NCBI GenBank assembly: GCA_024704765.1
Contig: JAKMXF010000110.1
Coordinates: 248,001 to 312,000 of the forward strand
Direction: 5' to 3'
From: Oopsacas minuta
Taxonomy: Eukaryota; Porifera; Hexactinellida; Lyssacinosida; Leucopsacidae
Length of the DNA: 64,000 bases
Part shown: one piece after another, positions 1 through 9,346 of the stretch
Position numbering within the stretch: position 1 is the stretch's first letter
Layout of the letters: every line of letters begins with the position of its first letter
Notes under the pieces: model-generated
Databases searched by the model: none
The model's input: only the letters and a program-made list of their open reading frames with translations
Told to the model about the DNA's origin: nothing
Position numbers and translations under genes: made by a program

Positions 1-97
1 TCCCAAATCGTCAAAGTAACTACATTTCATTGGTAATATCGAATTGATTATCGCGGTCCCTTGATATAACGGCAGTTGAATATAGATTAGTGTATAC

Positions 98-1985
98 CTG
101 TATTTTAGTAAGAGCAGCACTAGAAGCTTCTCCAGCACCTGATTGTAGGCCCGTTATAGATGTAAATTGACTCTCCAATTCCTTCATACTATTCTCAGCT
201 TTCTGGTTAGCTGCAGAGCATTGAGTCTTAAGCTCATCTTGTGCATCCTTCAACTCTCTAAATTCACGCATCAGCTGCTCCAGCAGACCTAGAGAAATGA
301 TCTAAGGTTCATATTTTGTGGAAAATTGCAAACATCGCAGCTGGAATATAAGTAATCAATTCCAAATATAATTACAAGGATTTTGCGACAAATATAGTAA
401 TTCAAATCTATAAAGATATGAGAAACCGAATTCTAGATGATAGCTATAATATCTTTGAAGAAATCACAATAGTCTAATAAAGAAATATGTCACTATATAT
501 CAATGTAATGTAATCAGTATTAGACAGTATATATCCGTTATAATATATGGAATATGATACAGATACCGATTTGTATTAGAAACGTGAGTAATTAATGTCT
601 AGCCCTACATTAGTTACATATGTGTATATATACACGTATGTTGTCAATGAAAATAATTAAACAAGTGGAATAACGAAATGTACAACGAGAGTTCAACAGT
701 ATTTCTAACTTTTAATGTTCAAAGCAAGATAGAACACTCCTTGATTGGAGTTGGATCGGCTGCTGTTTGCTGTTATGCATGGGGATTGTTAGTATTAATT
801 GTGTTCTATGGACGTGTTATACAAGATAAATGCAGATGTAATAGAACTAGGACAAGGAGGAGAGAGAGGATAGAGAGGAGTAATGTTGAAAAGGCATCTC
901 TACCACCAAGTTATAATGAAATAATCAAATCTGATGAATTACCGAAATACGAAGAAATTATTATAACTCTTACAATGAGGGAATTAGATAATAAAATACA
1001 AGTTTGAATATTACCTGTATATTCTATATACGTATGTGTAAATATATAAATAATGAATATGTCAATAAATATGTACAGTAAACATTCCAATTATAAGTTA
1101 GAACCAAGTTTGAAATATCGAAACTATCGTTATAACGAGAGTTTACACCAGTTTTTACAATGTTAGAAATTGGAAAAGTCATTATGTTTAAGGTTAATTA
1201 ACGCTAAATTAAAGTACCTGCGTTTCCTTTGAGTCCACTCTCAATTCCTCCTATCTTACTCTGTAGAGCTAGATAGTCCATTAGATCTTGTACAGGGGTG
1301 GAACCTTCTCTTGCTCGCTCCAATATGTCATCTAGGGATCTGAATGTTTCTAGTTTACTCTCCATTTCTTGTAATTTGAAATCCAGCTCATCAGCACTCT
1401 TCATTACACCGACAACAGACCGACTATATGTAGCATACAATTATATAATTGTTTCTATACGGATTATGAAAATATCTCTCTAAGAAGTGGAAAATATACA
1501 AAAAATTTCAAATCATCCTTTTGTCGAATATACATTTAAGTTCTACCGAGTTCTACTGTACATTCTATAAGTAAAATTTCACTCATTTTCCGAAATTATC
1601 CGAACTATTCCCCTATATAAATCAATATCTACCTATGTGGCGTAGGTGTAGACCGTGTAACCACTACCTTATCCTCCTCACCCTCTACTACTTCTGAAGT
1701 TACAGCCTTCTCTTTCTTCCGTGTAGTCACTACTTTATCCTTCTCACCCTCTAATATTTCTGGAGTTACAGCCTTCTCTTTCTTCCGTGTAGTCACTACT
1801 TTATCCTTCTCACCCTCTACTACTTCTAGAGTTACAGGCTCCTCTTCCTTAACTTCTAGCTTATTCACGATCTCGTGTAGTATAGTATGGAGATGTTTGA
1901 AGTTTACTTCTCCACTGATAGGCTCCCCTAAACTCATATTGATTAGGAGGTGCATATCTTCAAAAGTCACAGTAGAAGCAGGCAT
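98..1985 (-). CDS. DUF4795-family coiled-coil protein (C16orf96/QRICH2-like), 5' part, runs off left edge
   Basis: Three exons join in frame: 1985-1633, 1423-1218 and 288-98, with GT donors and AG acceptors at every boundary. The last donor (GTATAC just below 98) sends the gene beyond the window. The ATG at 1985 opens a conserved-looking start: residues 5-40 include FEDMHLLINMSLGEP and GEVNFKHLHTILHEIV, the pattern I know from the N-terminus of the DUF4795 proteins C16orf96 and QRICH2, the latter being linked to sperm flagella. Residues about 54-117 are about three copies of a 20-residue Glu/Lys-rich unit (60 bp each). Exons 2 and 3 encode charged heptad-like sequence, probably coiled coil. 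The intron between exons 2 and 3 carries an unrelated gene on the other strand. The family call rests mainly on the first 40 residues; a role in cilia or flagella is inference from the family. Confidence 0.72.
678..1007 (+). CDS. Small single-pass membrane protein with PPxY motif, nested in an intron
   Basis: A 109-residue uninterrupted frame on the plus strand, inside the intron 289-1217 of the minus-strand DUF4795-family gene. Residues about 22-47 are hydrophobic (IGVGSAAVCCYAWGLLVLIVFY core), a single membrane span. It is followed by a very basic stretch (RTRTRRRERIER), which predicts a cytosolic C-terminus. That tail has LPPSYNEI, a canonical PPxY site for WW domains of NEDD4-type ubiquitin ligases, and then LPKYEEI, an LPxY variant. 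No signal peptide is obvious. AATAAA occurs about 55 bp after the stop. The design resembles small NEDD4-recruiting adaptors (NDFIP, WBP1 and VOPP1 types) but I recognise no specific family. That it is a real gene rests on the sensible domain order and motifs, not on homology. Confidence 0.6.
   Translation: MYNESSTVFLTFNVQSKIEHSLIGVGSAAVCCYAWGLLVLIVFYGRVIQDKCRCNRTRTRRRERIERSNVEKASLPPSYNEIIKSDELPKYEEIIITLTMRELDNKIQV
1634..1826 (-). repeat. 60-bp coding minisatellite, about 3 copies
   Basis: Within exon 1 of the DUF4795-family gene a 60-bp unit recurs about three times. Each unit encodes a 20-residue block around EGEKDKVVTTRKKEKAVT. The first two units are almost identical (EVVEGEK versus EILEGEK starts). 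The third is diverged and ends in a Pro/Thr-rich tail. Unit length is a multiple of three, so copy-number change keeps the frame. Confidence 0.85.
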
Positions 1986-2606
1986 TCTAATTCAAACTTT
2001 ATGATATCTAATGATACAGATAAAATATATTGTGAAAGTTATGAATGAAATACCATATGGTGTAAAAAAACAAGTAAAACGAGATGGAAGTTTGTGTATA
2101 TAGAATCACTGACAAATATTGGGTAATTCAGTAGAGAATAATTTGTCGAAAGAAGGCCCTATTCATAGCTTATACTCTATTGTAATTAGTAAATTCAAAT
2201 ACACTCAAAGTATATAGGAAAAGGCCGAATTGGAACAATATCTTAAAATGGTTTTAAATTACTAGTATACCTGCATAAATGGGTGCCAGGAGGCCAAAAA
2301 TGCTAACCCGTTCCCACTTCTGCCAAATAATGGTGCAGTTCATTTATATGGGGCTAGGAATTCGCTATATTTATTTCACTCCGTTTCCAGAAGTTCCCCG
2401 TATGGAGAGTTTTCACTGTAAACTTAATGAAAATATCGGTTGAGAGAGAAATTGTAGTTGGTGGGAATTTTACGCAAAAACGAACTATGAAGGAGGGACA
2501 ACATTAAAGGAAACATACTGAAGATGTGATATTTATAAAAGATAAAGTAATCTGTAGATAATATATTTATTAAATAAATAATATATAATATGTGTACTTG
2601 TGTTCT
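1986..2606. other. Gap between DUF4795-family and espin-like genes, with one MITE
   Basis: This stretch has no plausible exon. About 2262-2419 is a copy of the CAGTG-ended MITE family (see that repeat entry). The rest is AT-rich spacer that would hold the promoter of the leftward DUF4795-family gene and the 3' UTR of the espin-like gene. Confidence 0.5.
2262..2419. repeat. MITE family B (CAGTG..CACTG ends), copy 1
   Basis: The right end reads ..GGAGAGTTTTCACTG followed by TA. The interior shares blocks such as GGGCTAGGAATTCGC and 'ctccgtttcc' with copies at about 4100, 14635 and 55635, whose better-preserved ends read CAGTGTAACCTCC..GGAGGTTACACTG. The left end here is degraded. Confidence 0.55.
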
Positions 2607-5600
2607 TTAATCAGATTCAGTATCAGAATCTGAAGTCTCAATAACATCAACTTTTCCTTTCTTCCTCAATACTTGTTTCTTCCATTCTGGCATATTTTCG
2701 AATTTTCGTATTCTAGCTTCAAGTCTAGCTTCTTCTTTAGCCTGCTTCTTTTCATCCTGTTCACGTGAGGCAACTTTCTTCTCGATTAATTTTCGTTTCC
2801 AAAGAGGTACATCTTTCATCTGTTCTTCTTTAAGTCTCTCCCTCTCTTCCTTCTCCCGGATAGCTGCTATTCTCTTGTCCTCTCTGCTCTGAAGGAGCTG
2901 ACGTTTCCAAGGGGGAAGATACTCCACAGGATCTTAAATATGGAATTTTCCAGTAAAAAGAGACGACTGTAACTAGCAATTACTCGTTGATAATTTTATC
3001 ATTATACTGTTGGGGATAATATGTTTTCAGTCAAACGCGTTTTGACCGGAAACAGACTTTGATCCAAGTCCCAACATATCAAAATTTAACCAAGTTGAAT
3101 TAAAGATCCCGATCTGGGACCCATGGACACCTTGGTGGTCCACGGGCGATAAGGGGTGGACAGGATCTCAAAATTTGTATTACATTTTATTGGATCCACA
3201 AAATGTGTCAAAATTCGCTACATTAAGCGCTCTCACCTCCATCTAAATCAGTCTGTGGATTAATACCAGTCTGTACTCTAGCAAATCTAGAAGCATATCT
3301 CTCTTTCTGAGCTTTATATACAGCAGGATCTACTGGTTTCTGTTCTACAGGCTCTGTAGCTAGTCTCCTCTCTGCTAGTTTAGCTCCTAACTCTCCTACT
3401 GCTCTACCCTTCTGAGTCTGTGCTAGTCTGTTCTGTGAAGCTTGTGATACTTTACGTAATCTCTGCTTACTACCTCCTTGTTTTATCTCTGTTAATACGC
3501 TAAGGAAGTCTACTGTATCCTGCTTAGCTCGCTGATCAGGGTGATTTCCGCTCACCTTAGAGATTAAGATATCATCAGGGACGGTGTTTTGACGAATATG
3601 GTCCTCCTATATGCTTATTTGATATTTAACCATGGATGTTGGATTTCGTATATTTTATGTTACATACGTAGAAATCCCCTCTCCAACCAAGTGAGGAGTA
3701 CCTCAAAATGACCTAGAACAACATCCAAGCAGATAACTAAATTTACCATCCATGGTTAAATATCTAATAAGCATATATGGAGATCATTTTCGTCATAATA
3801 ACGGTTTCAAGAGGAAAGGGATTGAACAGTCACCTTTCTAAGATTCAAACCCTTTTTAATCTCAGAGAAAAGAGCCTGTTTCTGGTCGGGATTAGGATCA
3901 AATCTCTTCCTCAATTCATGAGCTGATATCTGTTCAGGAATTTCTATATTTATTTCTATACTATCATCTCCTGATGAGTTATATGTAAGCTCTGCCTCTA
4001 TAAGCTCAGGCGGTATATCAGGAGGGGGAGGAGGGATAAGAGTCCGTAGTTTTGTGAATTCTACAAATGGGTAAATATAAGAAAAGAAATACAGTACTGT
4101 GTTACTATACCTCCGCAAACGAGGTGCCAAAAAGCCGAAAATGCTACCCTCTTTCCCTGATTCTGCCCAATTCCCCGTATGTGTGGAGTTGCATTTGTAT
4201 GGGATTAGGAATTCGCTCAATACGTGCATATTTGACTCCGAAGTTCCCTGTTTGTGGAGGTTACACTGTACCCAAAGGTATTATTATATCAGAAAATAAA
4301 CATTTCCCAAATTTGGCCATACGGTTAAATCAATACCAACTCTGAATAAGCATTCATTAAATGTTACTTACTGCTTTTTATAGGCTTTGATTGCTTCTTG
4401 TCTACAGAAGTGACTGGGTTACTATCTTTGGTATTAACAATGACGTCATCAACATGAGTCATAGGTAAGTCAATACCAAGATTAAGAGCTTGTAGCTCTT
4501 TAAGAGCTATGTCTAGCTCCAGCTGTTGATCTAGTAGTGCTTTCTCTGTGTCCGCCAGAGCTCTGGATTGAGTTACAGGTATCTAGAATAATAGATTAAT
4601 TAGATAAATAATGACGTAATAAATATCTGTGGCTACAAGGTGATCAGAAGTTGGGTCATGTGACAGGTTGAGAAACTCGAAATAATCCATTGGGAGTTAA
4701 TACTATCAACACAAGTATATTGACCTGAGGCTGAGTAAGAGGAGGTTCTTCTACAACAAGATCAGCTAATATATCATCTTGTTGGACAGGTGGAGGTATA
4801 AATACAGGTTTGTCCTCTACAGGATCATCTAACTGTCTACGTCTAGGTCTTCTAACTACAGGAGGCATATTATCATCCTCTCCATCTTCCCAGATCTTCT
4901 TAGGGGGTGGAGGGGGAGGCTTGATTACGTCAGAAGTACGGTGCTCTTCAGGTAGGTCTAGTCTGTTGATTAGCTTCTTAATGCGACGTGCTACTGGCTT
5001 GTCTGGTTCTACTGGGTATGTGAATTCTGGGGGAGGAGAGGAAGCGATATGTTCTATAGCAGGTTCATCTAAATCTGATCCTAATTGGTAAATACACAAT
5101 AAAATGATCATGGTGTATGTAGGATACTATCAATGTAAGGTTGATTATTCGAACAAGTACTGTAGTATAGTCAACTCCGGTTATATCGAAGGAAATGTAC
5201 CGCAATAATCACTTCTATATAATCGACGGAATATTTATCTGTGTTCAATAAAACGGGAGTTGGCTGTAATAATTATCTCTAAAACTATACCTGAAGATAT
5301 ATCTTTGACTATTGGATTCATGACATTCTTAATTTTAGCATTATTAACTTGAACTAAAGATTGTAAACGCTTTGGAACTTGAGTGCCAGTTTCTCCTGAA
5401 TCTTCTAATTCATGAATCTAAAATGAATGTAATAAGAAGATTAATATAGCGAAACGGGGAACTTCTAGAAATGGGTGAAAAATGAATAAAGCAAATTACT
5501 AGTCCCATACAAATGAACCTCCACTAACGGGAATTTGGCAGAACGAAGTAAAAGGACCGCAAGGTAACATATTTTAGTGTTGACTTACTTCAAACTTTCG

Positions 5601-5918
5601 TATAGGTACAGGAGGCTGTAGACTCCCAATCTCAGATGAGGAAGGTATAGATTCTCTTCTAGAATATTCCTTCTGTCCTATAAATCCTAGCGTGTCTGTT
5701 CTTAATCTAGGCTGTTCTGACATAGCATGTCTACTCTCCATTTCTACTCCTTCCATAGCTCCATGTGTTGTCTGTCTAACCGTAAGAGCTTTAGCTCCCT
5801 GATGATGTTGTAATCGAGCTAGAGACTCACTCACCCTCTGGACCTCTGAGGTCATCTTCTCTCTGTCTCGTGTTAGAGATTCAAAGCATATTTGTAATTC
5901 ATCACATATCTCAGCCAT
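2607..5918 (-). CDS. Espin-like actin-bundling protein lacking ankyrin repeats
   Basis: Seven exons join with consistent phases: 5918-5589, 5417-5291, 5080-4725, 4582-4372, 4060-3834, 3555-3237 and 2932-2607, about 631 residues. The start region is coiled coil (EICDELQICFESLTRD). The middle is proline-rich, including KPPPPPPKK and LIPPPPPDIPPE. Near residue 415 comes a WH2-type actin-monomer motif, ALFSEIKKGLNLRKV, and about 20 residues later a related one, FLSVLTEIKQGGSKQRLRKV. The C-terminal ~105 residues carry three WKRQ blocks, PPWKRQLLQ, VPLWKRKLIEKK and MPEWKKQVLRKK, separated by charged helix. WH2 followed by repeated (P)xWKRxxLxKK is the C-terminal layout of espin, which bundles actin in stereocilia and microvilli. 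Animal espins normally have N-terminal ankyrin repeats; none is seen here. The ATG follows an AG acceptor (TTTTAG/TGTATG), so a 5' UTR exon, or a missed upstream coding exon, is possible. Confidence 0.72.
3604..3783. repeat. MITE family D (TTAACCATGGATG hairpin), copy 1, intronic
   Basis: The arms are near-exact inverted repeats: about 34 bp starting CTATATGCTTAT, running through TTAACCATGGAT, returns as ATCCATGGTTAA..AAGCATATATGG. The interior includes GTGAGGAGTACCTCAAAATG. A second copy lies at 11037-11213 in the opposite orientation. It sits between two exons of the espin-like gene. Confidence 0.8.
4106..4268. repeat. MITE family B, copy 2, intronic
   Basis: Ends resemble GTTACTATACCTCCGC on the left and GTGGAGGTTACACTG plus TA on the right. 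The internal block 'gggattaggaattcgctc' is shared with copy 1 at about 2262-2419. It lies in an intron of the espin-like gene. Confidence 0.65.
5167..5268. repeat. MITE family A (CAGTCAACTCC ends, TA-flanked), short copy
   Basis: The left end reads AGTCAACTCCGGTTATATCG and the right end AACGGGAGTTGGCTG, imperfect inverted repeats flanked by TA. This is the most frequent repeat family in the window. Ends of this type and TA flanks fit the Tc1/mariner-pogo (Tigger) superfamily; that placement is inference. Confidence 0.75.
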
Positions 5919-5980
5919 ACACTAAAAGGAATAATACAATCTGTAAGATAATTCTGAGTTTATATCAGAATATATTAATA

Positions 5981-6067
5981 CAGTCAATTCCAGTTATATC
6001 GCAATACCAGCTTATATTGAAGTAATCATCACCTTCCTTGAGCTTCGATATAACGGGTAGTTGACTG
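5981..6067. repeat. MITE family A, short copy between espin-like and PTB genes
   Basis: It starts CAGTCAATTCCAGTTATATC and ends GATATAACGGGTAGTTGACTG, with TA on both sides. The length is 87 bp, against about 170-190 bp for longer copies, so it is an internally deleted member. Confidence 0.8.
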
Positions 6068-6090
6068 TATTACTGTATCTTGTCATAATT

Positions 6091-6820
6091 CTAAACTATT
6101 TTGACAAGTGCCAATTTTTCAGGAAAATACAACTCCCTAATTGTAATTACTTTTTTAGAATGCACAATAAGGACGTGACATTGGACCATGGATCCTAGAG
6201 GGTGTAGACATTTTATACCGAGCAGTAATTCATCATCTTCTACAGAATCTTCACAAGAACTGATACTAGATATTTGAGGTATACCGTTAAGTACATATAG
6301 AAGCTTCTTACGTTTGTCTGTAACCTTAAACAATGTAATACTACTTCAAAATATTGTCTTGGTAACTGATTTCCTTATTTATTACCTGCAGCCATGTACC
6401 AGATAACATAAGTATTTTATGTGTAGTAGACCTACACATTAGATAACCATGTCTCTTTCCCCAATCCACGTGCTCTAAGAATTCACTACGAGTACTATAA
6501 GACCTCCACTCAGAGCAGTTAGGAATACTACCTAAGTAGATAACATTCCATTCCTTAGATCCAGTTGCTAGGGAAGGCTCCAATCGTCCCAATGGAGGGT
6601 AGCAGTCGGATGGGTCTCCATAATTAGTTCCCTCTTTCCAGTCTAGTTTCGGGAATCTCAGTTTAGGTTTAGGACGTAGAGGCGTGTCTTTAGATCTCTT
6701 CTTATTGATCATACGAAGGAAGTTGTGTTTACGGTTAGCAGCTCGTTCTGAAGCAGCTTCACTCTTACTACGTGCTCTATCATCTCTGCTACTACTGCTA
6801 GACATCTGGTTAGACTGCAT
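6091..6820 (-). CDS. Small PTB (phosphotyrosine-binding-like) domain protein
   Basis: Two exons, 6820-6386 and 6324-6091, join in phase 0 to give 222 residues ending in TAG. The first ~60 residues are Ser/Arg/Lys-rich and probably disordered. From residue ~90 the pattern fits a PTB fold: a first strand EWNVIYLGSIP, then KILMLSGTWLQ / VTDKRKKLLYVL, then GIPQISSISSCEDSVEDDEL and LLLGIKCLHPLG..VQCHVLIVHSKK. The elements YLGS, the I-S-x-C turn after the fourth strand and the late CHV(F/L) strand are landmarks of Shc/Dab-type PTB domains. No other domain is present. It may be a free-standing adaptor. It is in tandem with the espin-like gene, 172 bp from its start codon. Domain call moderately sure; orthology unknown. 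Confidence 0.62.
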
Positions 6821-6914
6821 TTAGGATACAGAATACTGTGATATCGCTCTCTGAGCTACTATAAAATAAGATCTTAGTCATAATACTATTTAGAAGGATT
6901 TTCCCAAATTTCCC

Positions 6915-7088
6915 CAGTCAATTCCGGTTATATTTCAAATACGGATCAATCGAAATACTCGCTTATATCGAAGCCTGAGATTGTAGCACAAATATTGTCC
7001 CAAACCAAACCAAGTTACATAAATTTCATTAGTCATATCGAAGTAATTATCGCAGCCCCTTAAGCTTTTATAAAACCGGAATTGACTG
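6915..7088. repeat. MITE family A, near full length, intergenic
   Basis: It runs from CAGTCAATTCCGGTTATAT to AACCGGAATTGACTG, 174 bp, TA on the right. The middle contains the family block 'tattgtcccaaaccaaacca', matching the 'atggtcccaaaccgtcaaag' block of other copies. It lies between the PTB gene and prefoldin. Confidence 0.8.
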
Positions 7089-7182
7089 TATATATGCAAG
7101 CTAAATATATCGAATAAATCAAATAATGAATATCAAAGAATCATTTCAATATAACAAACAATCATACTAGCATTTCGTGATT

Positions 7183-7545
7183 TCACATTTGACTCTTCTT
7201 TTGCTCTAGAAGTTCTCTAAAATGCTCCCCGCTATCTTTCATTCCCTTCTCAAGTCTCACTTTATTAGCTTGCAGTGTCTCAATTTTCGTAGCAGCATTA
7301 GTTTTCTTGTCTACTAGCATTCTCTGTATTTCCTCTACAGGTTGTAGATAGAACATACGTCCGACGGATTCGTATACGTTAACATCAGCAGGTAGGGACT
7401 TCAGGTCATCTGCGGTTAATTCTGAATATGTAATTACTCTCTGTAGATTTTCTATCTGTGATTCAGCTATGTTAATTTTCTGTACAGATTCTAATACTTT
7501 AGATTGATGGTCTGCTAGAGCCTTGCGGATTTCTTGATCAGTCAT
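7183..7545 (-). CDS. PFDN1: Prefoldin subunit 1
   Basis: A single exon of 120 residues from ATG at 7545. Two helical heptad regions (about 4-40 and 88-118) flank a central hairpin segment with VNVYESVGRMFYLQP, which closely matches the NMYEGVGRMFILQ-type core of animal prefoldin 1. Length equals the family norm (about 122). Prefoldin is a cytosolic hexameric co-chaperone that passes unfolded actin and tubulin to CCT; subunit 1 is one of the beta-type subunits. The gene is complete and intronless. No unusual features. Confidence 0.93.
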   Translation of the reverse strand: MTDQEIRKALADHQSKVLESVQKINIAESQIENLQRVITYSELTADDLKSLPADVNVYESVGRMFYLQPVEEIQRMLVDKKTNAATKIETLQANKVRLEKGMKDSGEHFRELLEQKKSQM

Positions 7546-8332
7546 TACTTGTGGGTAGATAACTTACAAGAATAATTTCAACTAGTAAGACAATTGTTAT
7601 ATCAAGTGATTAGAAATATTTCCGTTTTCTACACACAGGATGCGGCCAAAGACCCATTGACGGAACTATTTTGGCCATGGCCTACCTGTCACGGAAATTT
7701 CGTCCCTGTATATGAGAAATATTCCATGGAATTTTTTATCCTAGATACCACTTCAAAATACCCAAAACTATAAGGAGGAGGTGAAACTTCTGGGTAACAT
7801 CCAGAAGCAATCCTAGTAGAACTGAAACTAACCACAAGACACCTGCACTTGCAACAAAGTTGCATCATGTATGGTGTGCTTAACTTTACAGGAATTAGCT
7901 AGCCTACATCTACAACACCGGCGATTTCTATTGGACACCAAGTTTTAACCCCCTGGAATTTTCAACTTCTGGGGGTCCTATCAAATGTCTCCACAGCTAT
8001 TTCCATTCAGTATTCCCTAAACCCCTTGTATACCAATTTTCATACACATTTTTGTCACATACCCGACCCACAATTAGAAACTATTTATGTTATACGTACC
8101 TGAAAATGATAATTTCTGTTTACAAGCTTTTGAAACACAACATTAATGTTCGTGAGTTTAGCGTCTAATACACAATTTCAGTCCCCAGACAAATTAAGAG
8201 ATTGATGACATTGACACAAAATATCTCAATACGTAATGAATAAATCCTTGTAAATATGTTATTACTACTGCATTTTGCAACTTAGATTTGAACTATATTA
8301 GTATCCTTCTTGCTTGATTTATCATTTTGACA
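7546..8332. other. Intergenic stretch without genes
   Basis: Between prefoldin and the secreted-protein gene. No plausible exon is seen. A 25-30 bp block at about 7850-7882 (CAACAAAGTTGCATCATGTA and neighbours) recurs in inverse orientation at about 30128-30160, so at least part is an interspersed repeat. The divergent genes on both sides would take their promoters from here. Confidence 0.45.
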
Positions 8333-8638
8333 ATGAGTCTCCCACTATTTTCCCTGTGTATCTCTCTACTAGTAATTTCTACGTTTGGCTTAGAGTATAC
8401 ACAGTATCAATATAGAAGGTCTAAAAACAAAGAGAGTATTTTTAGAAATAAAGTAAATAAATGTTCTTCGGAATGTTACCTGTTTGAATCTATTCATGAG
8501 AGACAATCTTGTGAATATGAATGTGTATCAACAAATTGCTACAACTCTGTGTATGCAAAGGATCCGTTGGAAGAAGGAGAAGTAGACATTAGGCTACCAC
8601 ATTTCAAAGGTTGTGTTATTGAAGAGCACAGGGGGTAG
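8333..8638 (+). CDS. Small secreted cysteine-rich protein (DUF4787-like)
   Basis: A single exon of 101 residues from ATG at 8333 (the in-frame TTG six bases earlier is not a start). Residues 2-20, SLPLFSLCISLLVISTFG, form a clear signal peptide. The mature part has a spaced cysteine pattern: CSSECYLFES, then RQSCEYECVSTNCY, then FKGCVIEE. It includes the acidic segment DPLEEGEVDIRLPHFKGC. CxxxC / CxxxCxSxxCY followed by DPLEEGE resembles a small conserved secreted family (I believe DUF4787) found in animals and plants, with no known function. Six conserved-type cysteines suggest three disulfides. Orthology is from memory and should be treated as probable only. Confidence 0.6.
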   Translation: MSLPLFSLCISLLVISTFGLEYTQYQYRRSKNKESIFRNKVNKCSSECYLFESIHERQSCEYECVSTNCYNSVYAKDPLEEGEVDIRLPHFKGCVIEEHRG

Positions 8639-9346
8639 TATTTATTAGTTTCCTCCAAATGGGTAGAAATTATTTGTGAGCTTTTAATCATTAGTATTTT
8701 CGTAATTGTATACTTTGAGATAAATTATTCCACTTGTTCTATTGGACACGTTGGACTGGATACGTATGTAAATTTCTGCTTCATAATGTTTGCAATTATG
8801 TCTAATTATACCTCTCAAAATGTTAATATTCTAGAACATTCTAATATAGTATTGGACAATTATAAATTCCGATTTTATTAAGATTCTCAATTTTTGAATA
8901 TCACTACAGGTGAACTAGCTCACGTACTACATTAATTAGGCCTTTCCCAATTTCATAGCAGGCTTCTGCGAGGGTCAGGATGTGACTCCCGTGCTCGCCT
9001 TGCATTGAACGTCGTTCGACCCGCCCCACCCCCACTTCTGGATGCGGGACAGGTTCAGTTTATTGTGGGTCAAGTGTGGGTTAATTAGTGCGGATTAGCC
9101 CGCACACGCCCCTAACGTGATTAATTCCTGAGGGTAACCCGTAGAAACACGCAAGCTGCGAGTCCCGAAACTTGCCCCGTGCAGAGCTAGATTATGAACT
9201 AAATTTTGGGCCGAGTGTACGTCTTATCAGAGGTCTACTGTTTCGTTTTGAAACATTTTTCCCATGGGATTATCTGGGGAAACAATACAATCCAATACAG
9301 ATTTATTTCATACAAAAGGATTATTTCATATTTAGCAATATAACTG
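8639..9346. other. Intergenic stretch with a GC-rich island
   Basis: No exon is supported. About 8930-9180 is markedly richer in G and C than everything around it (runs such as GACCCGCCCCACCCCC and 'ttagcccgcacacgcccc'). It has no long open frame and I cannot match it to a repeat elsewhere in the window. Confidence 0.4.
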
